This document shows positions 11,173 through 22,872 of a stretch of DNA of 64,000 nucleotides, piece by piece. Location of the stretch: NCBI GenBank assembly GCA_021234155.1, contig JAJEKV010000140.1, positions 1,335,407 through 1,399,406 on the forward strand, given 5' to 3'. Position 1 is the stretch's first letter; each line of letters opens with the position of its first letter. The notes beneath the pieces are model-generated. The model made no database searches. It was given only the letters and a program-made list of their open reading frames with translations, and had not been told where the DNA came from. A program made the translations under genes and the position numbers. Origin of the DNA: Isoetes taiwanensis (Eukaryota; Streptophyta; Lycopodiopsida; Isoetales; Isoetaceae).

Positions 11173-11460
11173 AATTAGATGTGGTTAAAATGGATACTTT
11201 AGAGCCCAAGGTTATGGATATGAGCAAGCTTTTCTCGCGTCTCCTAAGATCAGGAGTTAGGCAGGTTGCAGGTTCCAAGAGCAATAAATTATGATCAAAA
11301 CGCAATATATTATGATCAAAACTAGGCGTAACATATTATGATGGAAATACTGATTTGCTAAATGGCAAAAATCTAATGGAAGTAAATGTGATTAAGATAG
11401 ATACCTTAGAACATAAGGGGATGGAGAATGACTTTGTACGTTGTACATTGCCCAACTGAA
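11173..11460 (+). pseudogene. Out-of-frame continuation of the repeat protein (units 4 and 5)
   Basis: Compared with unit 2 (CTTCCAGAATCAAATC), unit 3 reads CTCCCAAATCAAATC and is one base shorter. Shifting the frame there restores SNLVKLDVVKMDTLEP and a basic C-terminal stretch ending at a TGA-type stop near 11294. A further diverged unit (LLNGKNLMEVNVIKIDTLE..) is readable at about 11347-11460 and ends in TGA. The gene once had at least four or five units, or the deletion is a sequencing error and the gene is longer than 177 residues. Confidence 0.55.
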
Positions 11461-11550
11461 AGAATTGGGTCACAGAATATTGGATTAATTTGATTGATTA
11501 TCAATACTTTTATCAACATTTATCATTATTTTACGTCATTCACAAAACTA

Positions 11551-11594
11551 ATAGATAGATAGATAGATAGGTAGGTAGGTAGGTAGGTAGGTAG
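11551..11594 (+). repeat. Compound microsatellite (ATAG)n(GTAG)n
   Basis: About five ATAG units run directly into about six GTAG/GGTA units. Confidence 0.95.
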
Positions 11595-11657
11595 TATTTT
11601 TTACTTCATGCCACAAGTCAAAAGAGCATACCTTGTGAATTTCAACTAAGGTTCAAG

Positions 11658-12200
11658 ATGAGCCATTCTCATGGAACCAAAATTCAAACCTTGGCTTCTA
11701 GACTCTTGAAAGAGATCTTGGGAACTGTGATTTTTCAACTTGCTCCTGTTTTTGATAGATATTTAGCTTTTAGCTTCAAGGAGGTCAACAAGCCATGGAA
11801 CACTCATCCTCTTGGTGTTAAAGCCACGTTAGTGTTGTATGGTCTATGGGAACATGCCATAACTAAAAGAAAAGGTGGTCTTAAGACTTCTGCATGTAAG
11901 AAAGGAAATAGTAATGTGTTGTTCCTACTCATCTGTTGGGATGTATCTATATGGGAGATGGTAGCAGAGAATTTGACTCTTATAGTGGATGTTGGTAGCA
12001 TGGAAAGGATGCCTTGGGGTTGTCGTGAGGACAAAGGCAAACACTTTGCCAGCTCCATTCTCTTAGCTCCACAACCTATTCCACTGTCAAATGGGTAGCA
12101 ATTACAGATCCCACAACACATGTGGTTTCCTACATGGCATTGGCTTTGGGATAAGTTACTCCATCCTCAAGTTTTGACTTTGGTGGCAAGTTTTACTACC
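11658..12200 (+). pseudogene. Unrecognised ORF with a LINE-like C-terminal motif
   Basis: A 146-codon frame (11658-12098) has no domain I recognise. Just downstream, about 12125-12185, a WHWLWDKLLHPQVLTLV stretch can be read. It is close to KWVWDKLLHPKVSIL at about 25036-25080, in the zf-RVT region of the LINE described below. This suggests that 11658-12200 is the decayed 3' end of a LINE and not a host gene. The link rests on this one motif. Confidence 0.3.
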
Positions 12201-15043
12201 AGCAAAGTTTCAATCTGGGAAGCATTCTGAAATCCTGAAGAGAAAATGCTATTTTTCTTGTCGGATCTGCCAGACCAAAAGGCAATAGTTGTTGTACAGA
12301 TATGGAATTCGTTAGGCAATCCAAATTGCTCGGATTTAGAAGGCAACTTTTGCTAACAATTTACAATTGCAACCCTCAAGAAACTGTAAAGAAAAAGGTG
12401 TGAAGTATTTCTACATTGAGCTAAATGTATTTTTATCACCAAGCACATACTAGAAAGAAAAATAAAACTTATTTAATCCCAAAGAAGAATAGCTTATCTA
12501 AGAAAAGTGTGTGTTCACTGTAAAACTTTGGAAAGGCTCTCAGTTATTTGATCTGATAACGTCCTGGATAAATAATAAATGCACCGTAGATGGTACCATA
12601 AAAACAACTTGCACAAGCATGCCAAAAGAGGATTCCCTCTTAACCTTCTATAGTAAAATTACACACTTGTGTTTGGCCTAAACTGGACATTGATAGCAGT
12701 AGCAGCTCCATCTAACCAAATATGCAACTTCTGTTTGATGCCATGCCTTCAAGACAAAACGAAACTTGTCAGTACTAAAGAAATATGGACCAAACTTGAA
12801 AGAATGTTTTGTTAGCTTAGGAGAAAAGGTAACAAATAATTCAAGAAGATGATCATGACCAATATATATGATACAATTTATGGAATTTGAATTCTTGAAA
12901 CAACATAAAATCATTGGCCACATAGGAAAATAATAGAACATAGATCAAATTGCATCATTAACCGCATAACTTGCTATGGTACAATACTTAACCATCCAAC
13001 TGAATCCACCTCCAAAAGGCTATATTGACAAAGCTACAAATTGATTACCGACAATTGATCATTATTGCTACAATGCAGTCTTCAACAAAGGGGTAATTAC
13101 ACTGGCTTTGTTAAATAGAGTGGTCTTTGGCCTTGTGGAATGATAATAGAATGGAATCAGGATTCAATCTTCTTTAAATAAACTCTAGTCTTATCAAATA
13201 GTCTCTGGATTACTTTTGGAAAATAACATCTATCTCTTCTTCCTAGATAGGAGTCATTCCGGATTGAACTGGTCCGAAATAAAGTATACCTGCTCCACTA
13301 CAAATTTACTGGCTACATCACATTGGAACCTCTTTAATATTTTGATGCCTTCCACCTCGAAACAGGTTGTTGGTTGTTGGTTGTATGGGTTCCATGACCT
13401 ATTGGTCTCCATGGACGTTAAAAAATCTATTCTATTCTATTCTATTCATAATCGATGTAGCATCCTTTATTTATACAAGAAATTTATCGCGGCCGCCGCC
13501 GCGAACATTTCTCTTTCTCGACCTCATGTGCATACAAACTTGGATTTTCCTCCGCCGATTGCTAGAATTAGAATAGTTGTAGTTGATTTAGTTTTGTGCA
13601 CTATGTTTTGTGTATGTTGATTTAAGTTAAATAATTTAAATGTGGGGCAAATTTAAATGCTTCGTGTGTGCAATTGCAATGACATAAACAGTTGAATTAC
13701 AATTGCAGAACTGCGGAATTTTTTGAAGTCAGAGAGGTTTATCTCTTTTTCCTCTAGAAAACCCCAGCACTACTGGAATAGATCGTCTATATATTCAAAT
13801 CAATCCAGGCCGTTTGTTTTGGGGAGGTTGAGGTGGCACGACTTTGGCCATTTGATCTTTATGTTTGGGCATGCATATGCATGCATGGGGCATGTCGTAC
13901 ATTTGGAGACCGTCAGATCGAAGGGGGCAAGTGATATCCTACCCGTCGAATTTGGCAGGAGGGTGATTTAATGGTTGCAGAATTGGGGCATGGAATCTTA
14001 ACCCTTTAAATTGGGGCATCTCATGTTGGTTGTCCAAAGATAAGCCAACATTTATTGGTATTTGATAGGTGGCATATCTATGTAACTTTATATAAAAAAA
14101 CCGACAATGAATTCTCGAAATTCTTATCACAGGGTAGTGTAGAAAATTTTGGGCGGTCTCTTGCGCCTTCGTATTTTGGCATTCCGGGCTTTGGAGCTTG
14201 TCGCCTCTTTGATAATCTGATTTTGATGGAGCTTTTAGATATGTGGAAGCTTCTGTGGAATGTGGAAACCGTTGTAGCTTGGTTGATTTGAGGAAGACTT
14301 AATCAAGTCTGCATTTTGTTGCACCAAAATCATGATGAAAATATGCAGCCTTGAACTGGCTGCTCTCTACCTGCAATAACTCAAAGGAATCCCGTTCTCC
14401 GCATAACCAGACTTTCTCTGAAATTGATGGTTAGAAGATCTCATTGGAATGCAGCCTCTGTCCTTGCTAATAGGCCGAAATGTGCCTAATTTGTGGCGCC
14501 AAAACTGGCTTCTACATGAACCAACTATTTCCTAGTCTATAGAGCAAATATCAGACGAGATAAATCGATGCCAAAGGCGGATATGTTGGATTTGGCCCAT
14601 GTACGATTTTGTCCGGCTTACCCGGTACTGTTAGATTAATTTTCGATGTGCCTGTCCGAGACCTGCTTACCTTAAACACAGCAGCTGCTCACCAGGTCCG
14701 ATTATGTACACCTTGCATTTTCTTCAGGATCTGCAGCAGTCTTCAAAATGAAAAATAAATAAAAAGGGTACCAGAATAGTAGATATCTACACCATAGCTT
14801 CCAAGCTTGGATGAAAAGGAAGAGCTTCGACCGCTTTTGTACCCATACCGTAAAGGAGTTGACATTGTTGAAAAATGTAATATATGGTTGAGATATCATG
14901 TTGATGGGGTGTACAAATTAAAAGCAATTGGTACTTGTTTTTCCAATTCTTGATATAGCTAAAGAGGATCGTTAAGTTGCTTCGAGTTTTGTGAGGATAA
15001 GATTGGAAGCATTATCCATCCTTTGAGATCTTGCATTGTGTTA
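12201..15043. other. Non-coding, nothing recognised
   Basis: No supported gene was found. It includes a (TCTAT)n microsatellite at 13426-13446 and a GCGGCCGCCGCCGCG run at 13488-13502. The longest frame (13216-13620) is low in coding character. Confidence 0.35.
13426..13446 (+). repeat. (TCTAT)n microsatellite
   Basis: About four consecutive pentamer units. Confidence 0.85.
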
Positions 15044-15230
15044 ATGTGAAGCAGGGGACATTTTTTGTCAAATTCCTCATTTTTAACCCTTGCTCATCCT
15101 AAAAATAAAAAATATTGAATTTGCAAGAACAAAAAATCCCAAGAGATGTGAAGCAGGGGACATTTTTTTGTCAAATTCTCCATTTTTAACCCTTACTCAT
15201 CCTAAAAGTAAAAAATATTGAATTTGCAAG
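15044..15230 (+). repeat. Two ~85-bp direct repeats
   Basis: 15044-15127 and 15146-15230 both start ATGTGAAGCAGGGGACATTT and end GAATTTGCAAG, with only a few substitutions and a one-base T-run difference. The spacer is 18 bp. Confidence 0.95.
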
Positions 15231-15717
15231 GAAAACAAGGTGCTACGCACGAAGGGTTGCCCTCCATGGCCGGAGGGTGAAGTGGCTTGGGAAACAGTTT
15301 GCTACCCTACACATCCACCATGATGTTTATTCCCAAAAAATAAAAGTCACCACACTTCCTACCTCCACCAAAACCTTGTTCTGCCAAAAAGAACTGCAAT
15401 GCAGTCGATCAGTGCTTTGCTAGATCAGACATAAAAAATGCCTAACCTTCTTCAAACAAGCTTTACATCTTTTGTTGCACTTTCAAACCCTCCTAAATAC
15501 ACTTCTCCAGCTCTTCAGCCTCAATAGATTTCATCAAGAACTTATCAACCTCCTCCGGCAACATGTTGAAGGTTGCTTCCATTTTGCAACACCGTCGAGC
15601 TCATCAGTCCAAAACAAAGCAAATCATGAAAGGCAGAGTAAATAACTGCCATGCTCTTGGAAGCTGGAGGAAAATGCTTGGAAGAAGAAGAAGGGTATGC
15701 TGGGAAGGAATGGGGCT
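15231..15717. other. Non-coding, nothing recognised
   Basis: Only short frames. It includes a ~213-bp frame at 15563-15775 with no recognisable domain. Confidence 0.35.
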
Positions 15718-15852
15718 AGATGACCGAGAGTTTACAGGCAGCAGCCAGTTTGGAGCAGTCACCAGCATATGCTAGGCATATGCCGGCATATACCTGGATA
15801 TGCCCACAAACCCACATAAACGAGGGTTTGCCCCCCTAGGGGCAACCCAAAA
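15718..15852 (+). repeat. Left copy of a direct repeat flanking the PPR relic
   Basis: The segment from GACCGAGAGTTTACAG.. through ..GGCATATACCTGGATATGCC to GGGGCAACCCAAAAAT matches 18390-18535 in the same orientation with moderate divergence. The inner part is rich in GGCATATGCC palindromes. Confidence 0.75.
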
Positions 15853-16262
15853 ATAAAATATAAAAGAGATAGAGGATACAAACAGATTTGAATGATGTAT
15901 TTCTATCATTAATGCTTATTCATTCGAAGCATCCACTCTTTGGACTGGGATTATGGGAATTGTGGTGCGATGATAGGGATGACTCTTTCTTTCTTTTAAG
16001 TCAAGGTGTTTAAACTGTATGGTTGGAGACCTCTTCATAAGATATGCATAACTGTGCGCATGGATATGGGCTGAGGGGTTGCACCTTGATGAATGAGCAC
16101 AAACATGATTCGTTCTCCTACCAAGACGAGATATAAATCCCTCCCCCTTCCCTCTTCTTTTAGGCACGCAGCCTGCATAGCTCCTACATAGATCCGTATT
16201 CTTGTAACTGTTACTTAAATTTGCAAATAGTGCATTTAGTTCTTTTTGAAATCTCTAATAGA
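15853..16262. other. Downstream flank of the PPR relic
   Basis: No gene was recognised. It may contain the 3' UTR of the minus-strand PPR gene. Confidence 0.35.
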
Positions 16263-18318
16263 TCACCACATATCTCCGCAATTACAATGACCATCTTTGA
16301 AGTAGTGAATCCAGTTACTTTCTTTGACAATAATCTCGCGTCTCTCAATTCTAGATATTATTTTACTTGTGTTATGACAGTCCCCACACATTCTCAAATT
16401 TTTACTCACATGCAATCTTTGTCCCTCTGACGTGTGGAGAATCCCAAAAGCTATAGCTAACCTTGCTACATGTCCACACAATAATGATTCCTTCTGTACA
16501 TCAGATACTGGTCTCAAGACAAGTTCTAAGTTTGGTACGTACCCTTCCTTCTTTAATCGTGATTTTAAGGTTTCTAGCATTTTTAATATTTCCTCCTGGT
16601 ATGAGCTGCCTATAACAAATTCGTGCACCACCTTGTTCACCTCTATACATGCCTTTGCAGGCTTTTTCTTTGCCCCCATGAATCTCCTTAGCCTCTCTAT
16701 TTTATTTACAGTATTCCATCTTTCAGCACTTCCATAGATATTCTCCATTAGAACATAAGATGCAGCATTTTCAGGATTCATCTTGACTAACTGCTGAAAG
16801 CATCTCAACCCTACATCTGCTTCCCCATATGTTTTGCAAGCACCAAGCAGCATTATCCAGGTTTCTATAGATGAAGGTTGCAAGTCCCACAGCAACTTTT
16901 CCGCCTCGTACAAGTGTCCTGACCGTGCCAGCAGGTCTACAATGCACATATAGTGATCTCCTGTTGGTAGAATGCCATACTCTTCCGTCATTGCGTTAAA
17001 CAGAACTAGCCCCTTGAATACCACGTTGGCATGGCTAAATGAACTAAGAAGACTATCTGGAGATACACCCTGTTCTTGCATTTCGTTGAAACACCGCAGA
17101 GCCAGGTCATTCTTATGGTTCATTCCGTATCCTCTGATCATTGTGTTCCATAATACAACATCCCTCATTGGCAGGTCATGAAAAATTTCTTGTGCTTCAG
17201 CGAGTAATCCACATTTCGCATACATATCAACCAGAGTACTGCTAATGAACGGACGTGTTTCAAGTCCATGGTTAACAATCTGCTTGTGTATTTCCTGACC
17301 CTTGCCAATAGCTGCTATGTCACCACAAGCTTTCAAGCTGCAAATAAAAGTCATAGAATTTGGTGAGACACCTTCAAATTGCATCTGTTCAAAACATTTT
17401 AGAGCCTGCCAACCTGCTTCTTTTCTTGTATATCCTGCAATAAGTGCAGTCCATGACACTGATATCTCGAACTGGCAGGTTATCAAAGACTTCCTGTGCC
17501 TTTGCAAGTGAGCCACATTTTGCATACATGTCAATCAAAACGCTGCTAACAAATAAGTCACTTTCTAATCCCTGTCTAGTGATCTCCATGTGGATTTCCT
17601 GACCCTTGTCTATAGCACCGATGCTACTACAAGCTTTTAAAGTGCAAGCAAATGTTACTGCATTAGGTGGGACATTCTCTGCTTTCATCTGTTCGTAAAT
17701 TTTCAGGGCTTCCTGTCCATGCCCATGCTCTGCATATCCTTCAATTAGTGTGGTCCAAGACACAACATCTTGCACTGCCAACTTGTCAAAAACTTTTTTT
17801 GCTTCTATAAGTGAGTCGCACTTTGCATACATGTAAATCAAAGCACTTCCAACAAGATGTTCTTTGTCTAAATGCATTTGTACAATCTCTTTGTGTATCT
17901 CCTGTCCATCTTTAATGAGTCCAATGATGCCACAGGCTTTCAAGGTGCAAGCAAACGTGACAGCATCTGGACAGATAAGTGCATTTGGCGCAGGCAGTTA
18001 AGTGCTTCTTGATAAGGGCCATGGTCAGCATATTCCATGATGCAATGTCCTGAATTTGAAGCCTCTCGAAGACTTTTCGTGCCTCAGCTAAGAATCCACA
18101 TTTTGCATACATGTCAACTAAACTACAACCAACAGCAGGGTCTGCTTCAAACACATCTAGTGCAATCTCTCCATGTACTCGTTTCCCTGTATTTATCGCT
18201 TCAGTACTTCCACATGCTTTCAAGGCACAAACAAAGGTGAGAGCATTTGGAAGAATACCTTCTAAGTGCATCTGTTCATAGCACTTCAAAGCTTCCTGAC
18301 CATATCCATGTCTGGCAT
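16263..18318 (-). pseudogene. PPR-DYW RNA-editing factor, frameshifted and 5'-truncated
   Basis: Three minus-strand frames join into one PLS-class PPR protein: about 18318-17990, 17943-17440 and 17470-16263. Successive repeats carry VDMYAKCG, ALIYMYAKCDSL.. and VVLWNTMIRGYG; then come E/E+ motifs and a DYW deaminase domain ending in HCNCGDMW (canonical ..CGDYW). Such proteins enter mitochondria or chloroplasts and deaminate cytidines in organellar RNA. Breaks: a deletion and frame change near 18010-17965, and a one-base insertion near 17460. In the DYW domain the zinc/active-site HxE reads HVA, losing the catalytic glutamate, while CGDCH remains. The N-terminus is cut off near 18318, where PPR similarity stops abruptly and flanking repeat DNA begins. 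No start codon or transit peptide is visible. Confidence 0.92.
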
Positions 18319-18389
18319 GTCTGTGGGTCAGCCTCGAGCAAGGAGCGAGCACCGGTTTCCCGGTTTCCACAGTTCCTCTCCAGCAACAA

Positions 18390-18535
18390 GCAACAGGGGC
18401 AACCGAGCATTTACAGCCTATGATGGGTTTTTAGCAGTCATTGGCATATTCTGGGTATATATTGGCATATACCTAGCATATGCCACAAACCCACCTCAAC
18501 AAGGGCTTGCCCCCTTAGGGGCAACCCAAAAATCC
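18390..18535 (+). repeat. Right copy of the direct repeat flanking the PPR relic
   Basis: It matches 15718-15852: shared GACCGAG/AACCGAG..TTTACAG, GGCATATACCTA.CATATGCC, CACAAACCCAC and TTAGGGGCAACCCAAAAAT. The same orientation on both sides of the PPR relic suggests a shared mobile or duplicated unit. Confidence 0.75.
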
Positions 18536-18681
18536 CAAGAGGCTTAGCATTGCAAAGTAGGTCATATAGGCTTTGGGAAAAATAAGTCTAGCCAGATATA
18601 GAACTTTAAAGTCCATTTATTGGAATGCTTGCTAAACTTAACCAATCCGTAAATTAGACTATGTTCTCCTATGGTACCTAG

Positions 18682-18782
18682 CCTTATGTGTTTGGTATAA
18701 AAGACGGTTGCTCGCATCTAAGAGCATGCATATATCCTTATGTGCTTGGCATAAAAGATGGTTGCTCGCATCTAAGAGCATG
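18682..18782 (+). repeat. Two 47-bp tandem copies containing a small hairpin
   Basis: Copies at 18682-18728 and 18736-18782 (54-bp period) both run CCTTATGTG(T/C)TTGG(T/C).. to ..TCGCATCTAAGAGCATG. Each contains the imperfect stem TGCTC/GAGCA. Confidence 0.9.
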
Positions 18783-19498
18783 TGAAATAAAAATTTGTAT
18801 GTACAGGAGTAAATTCTGCAAAAGAAAATAAGAGGATTAGCCATGTGTTCCTCATAGACAATCAATCCTTAAAAGAGATTTCAATCTACCAATGCAAAAG
18901 AAAAAACTCTGCATTAGAGAACCAAATTTGGTAAGTTTTGATTCTAAAACTTGCAAGGGAGGTTTTCCATCATATGTATCACCATATTTCTCACTAGTTG
19001 ATAGTCATAAATAAATTGATCCTAAATCTTTGAAGGACACAACTACTTTACTTTCCATACAACAACATTCAATGCACCACAAAAAAGAAATAACATTCAA
19101 GCTCTCCAGCTTTCCACTGTAAGCAGTTCAGATGTGCAACAAATTGATCTTAGGAAGGATGTGAATATTGTTCCTTTGTTAGATGTGACAGCTGATAATG
19201 ATGCCGTAATTATTCCTTTTATCAAATGAGAAGACAAAGGTAGGACATAAGTGACACAACAGCGAAAAGACATCATAACAGATGATCTAGTTAGCCACTT
19301 TGCAAATGGAATGAACCAATGCTAGACATACCTGTCAACTGGCGAACAGAATGCTCTGAGGGACGACGCTAATAAAAACATCGTAAACATTTGGAAGGAA
19401 CGCTTACTTAGACATGCCAAAGGAAAATAGCGAATAAATTCATTGATCTTTCCAAGCACGTTACCAAGCCAGGATAGAACGAACCAGACCTAGATCAT
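18783..19498. other. Non-coding, nothing recognised
   Basis: Upstream flank of the SNF2 relic. It may hold degraded exons or introns of that gene, but none could be read. Confidence 0.3.
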
Positions 19499-20384
19499 AT
19501 GCAGGTTGCCACAGACAAATTAAAATCCCTAGCATTGCCCTTCATTCATTGGCATGCATGTGATGTGTTGAGTAGCCTGCCAGGTTTGGTTGAATTCTCA
19601 GTGCTTCTCAATATGACAGAAGCACTGGAGTCTGTATTGACACTGTTACAGGGGGAGGAAACAGGAAGGGGATCTGCTCTTGAATATGAAATCAAGCTCG
19701 CAGCGCTTCGTATTCATCTTTCAGCTAGAGTTCATGATGATGGTGTAATGCCAGCTTCTATGTCAGATGAACCAAATGATGGCACCAAAACCACCTTCAT
19801 ATTATTAGAGTTTTGAGTGTTCTGGGATAAAGACAGAATTCTGATTTTTAATGAAAAGCTGGCACCCTTCAGACTTTTAGAAACCATGTTTCTGCACATT
19901 TATGGATGGAACAAAGGTGTAGATTTTCTACGCCTTGATGGTGACATGAATGAAGTTGAGCGACAGAGAATCATTGATGAGTTTGATAGTGAGGACACAT
20001 CTGCTCACGTCCTGTTTGCATCTCTGAAGGCATGTGGAGAAGGCATATGTCTTACAGGTGCATCAAGGGTGATCATTTTGGATGTGTCGTGGAATCCTGC
20101 TGCTGTTCGTCAGGCTGTAAGCAGAGCTTTTCGTATAGGCCAGAAGAGGATTGTTTATGTTTACAGGTTGATTGCAAATCAAAGAAAGCAACTGAAAAAG
20201 TACCAGCTCCATATGGAAAGACTCGATGTCCAAATCTCTGCTTGACAGAAAGGTAAAGCTTATGAATTATCAAGCTATGTTTCCTGGCCCTATAAATAAC
20301 CAGAATGGTGATAGGTTTATGGATATGGGCATTGACAGAAAGAAAAAAGACATTGCAGGAGTCTATAAGCACATTGCATTTTGA
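19499..20384 (+). pseudogene. SNF2 chromatin-remodeller C-lobe fragment (CLSY/DRD1-like)
   Basis: One frame from 19499 reads the inter-lobe part (LKSLALPFIHWHACDVLSSL, then PGLVEFSVLL), meets an in-frame TGA at 19814-19816, and continues with the helicase C-lobe: ILIFNEKLAPFRLLE, GVDFLRLDGDM, VLFASLKACGEGICLTGASR (motif V region) and RQAVSRAFRIGQKRIVYVYRL (motif VI, with its arginine finger). Near 20230 a one-base shift lets the protein continue (SKSLLDRKVKLMNYQAMF ..) to a TGA at 20382-20384. In plants the CLASSY/DRD1 branch recruits Pol IV/V for RNA-directed DNA methylation. The wording ACGEGICLTGASRVIILDV fits that branch, from memory. The N-lobe (Walker A, DEAH) is missing, so even without the stop this would not be a motor. 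Confidence 0.85.
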
Positions 20385-21735
20385 TTTTGTAAATCCGCAC
20401 TGTAGTTTTGTGAGAGACAAAAATTCATGCTCCAGTTTTTGTTGTAGGAGCATAAAATGCAGAATTCCAAGCCTATGCCTATTGCAATCCAAATCCAAAT
20501 TTTATTGGATGCCATCATGTATTCCGAGTCTCATTGAACAAACTGACCTGAGACACGAAGGAGCACAAATAGTCCTGAATGGTTTCTAATGTCCCCATAA
20601 GATCATCTTCTTTCTGCAGGATTGAACAGATGTGGTAGCTAATAATACAGACAAGCAACCAAATTCAACTTCCCACCACAAATAAAACTAAACAATAGAG
20701 GCGATTAATTCTACCACAGGGAGTCTATTTAGGCATCTTGAAGCAACCCATTCTTACAAAAGCATCTGAAGCAACACAAATTTAATAATTGTTAAACAAT
20801 TTCAGGTGGCAACTAAGAGCCGACACATACCTGGTAGTTGATATCTGGTATTCTGAAAACAAAGGGCACACCAACAGCTTTGGGAGCATCTTTGTTGACA
20901 GGATCCAGGGCATCACGTATAAATCAACAACTTAAAAACCACTATGGCAAAGAGTCTACCTGAAAGGACATATTTATCCATGCGATTTGGGTTATAATTG
21001 ATGGATGGCATATGGAGCAGACCTGTACATCCTTCTATTAAAGCATCCTTCTATTAAAGCAGTCATACATTATGGATAGGGAGCAAAGCCAAAGGATCCG
21101 AGACATATATCAATGCTGTGGCTTAGAATTAAACACGGCCAGATCCAGCATGTTTTGGCAGCTTTGTAAACCCCAAGACCAAATGCCAGTAGTTTTTCCA
21201 AATGTCGAAGCCATCCAGCAGCTCCCTAGAAGATAAACCATGCATCTGCGGATTTGGGTTAAATTCTGGACAAAAGCATAGAACAAAGAACCAAGAAAGG
21301 AAAGAAACAATACCTTGCTAGATATAAACCATATTGGCATCTAAACCACATCGGCATCTGTAGGAAGTCAAGCATAGATGCACCAAAATGCCTTCCTAAA
21401 TTCCAGTATGCAGATAATTAGCTTTAAAAGCAAACAACTGGCTATTTATAAACTGAAACAATACGGATTTTGTTACCTGTGGTAGAGATCTCAAAATACC
21501 TGTGGTAGCTACATACAGGTCCATTTTCTCATACAGGCACCTCTAGGCTATTCTTCATTGGCTTTGCAGGAGCAAGCCTTAACAGATAAATCGTGTATAC
21601 TAACGAAATGACATAATCGTATATGCTAACTAGAAGCTATGTCCACAGATATGTCAGCATTTCCATTCTGCAAGGCACCTAGCTGCTTCTTGTATCAGAT
21701 CTCGCCATAAAACCTTGGCCTGGATAAATTCGGCC
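20385..21735. other. Non-coding, nothing recognised
   Basis: No supported gene. It has a few short imperfect duplications (for example GCATCCTTCTATTAAAGC at 21028-21060). Confidence 0.35.
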
Positions 21736-22020
21736 ATGCCAGATATGGACGAATATTTTGCAGCCATCGATCTGGCTCGATTTGGAGAATTTCTAAGACC
21801 TTACGAAGTCTTGACCAAGAAGTGCCGGAATGGAGCAAACGAACTGGAGAAAGCAAAGCCTCAGGAAGAGCATTTGACGGAGCAGCAGAGTCCTCCAGAA
21901 GCAGAAGCAGATAAGATCAACGACGTGGCCTCCCTCGAAATTTTCCCCAATTATTTTTTCCCTCCTAATTTTTCCCTCACTCGGGAATCTAGAGCATCAA
22001 AGAATCGAATCTTGGTGTGA
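21736..22020 (+). CDS. Hypothetical small ORF or first exon
   Basis: 95 codons from ATG 21736. The first ~65 residues are acidic and helical (MPDMDEYFAAIDLARFGEFL ..), followed by a Glu/Gln-rich stretch; the last third looks like read-through into non-coding DNA. A 5' exon whose donor lies near 21930 is possible. The family was not recognised. Confidence 0.25.
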   Translation: MPDMDEYFAAIDLARFGEFLRPYEVLTKKCRNGANELEKAKPQEEHLTEQQSPPEAEADKINDVASLEIFPNYFFPPNFSLTRESRASKNRILV

Positions 22021-22872
22021 ATAAATTATATAAGAGTAGATTAGTTGTTAACCTTTTAAAATTGATGTAAAACGCATCCCTTAAATTTAGAAGTGCCCCT
22101 TCTATTTAACGTAAAAGTTTCTACAAACAATCTCAGACCTCTTCCTTATTTCGAAGCCACCTTTAATATTAAGTAAAGGTCTCCCTCTTTTTATGCGTTA
22201 ATGCTAACCTTCTTGCTAAGTGTAACCTTTTTTGTTTTTTAAAAGTTGTAACCATTGATAAAACCATTGAATTGTCATATATAAGCAATGGAATACACCA
22301 AAATTGCGAATACGTGCACAACTCAATGGTCCGATGAAGCCATAGCTCCGGCTAAGGGAAGCACTCACAGCTAAATTGTATCAGTGGCAGCTACAGCCAA
22401 AGGCGACAACAACAGAAGCGGATCCATGCAAAATTCCAAGGATGAACAGAAATGGAAGAGGAGTGAAACTTGAATGATCAATTCTTTTTGCTCTGGCTGC
22501 AGACAGCAAGGTTTTAAGCACAAACAAGGGCATGAAGCAGAGATAGCATCTGGCTACACATGCACAGCATCTTTATTCAAAAGCTCCAGGTTTTGAATCA
22601 CAAACAAGGGCACGAAGTAAAACCCTGCAGACAGCAAAAATTTTTAACAAAGACTATGAGAAGCCATTTACGCCGTAGTTTCAACCACCAGGACCCAATT
22701 TAAGAAGCGACCATTGCTCACGGTTTTTATGAACCGGAGCTCAAAGGGCAGCCACAACACCTGCTCAAAGGGCAGCCACGACACCTGCTCTGCCAGAGGT
22801 AGCCGGATTAGAGAATCCTTGGCAAGTTTGGGTCTGAAGGCTGCCGATTAGAGAATCCTTGGAAGGCCAGGA
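22021..22872. other. Non-coding with short duplications
   Basis: Short tandem duplications at 22741-22865: AAAGGGCAGCCAC(A/G)ACACCTG and GGATTAGAGAATCCTTGG(C/A)A each occur twice. No gene was found. Confidence 0.45.
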
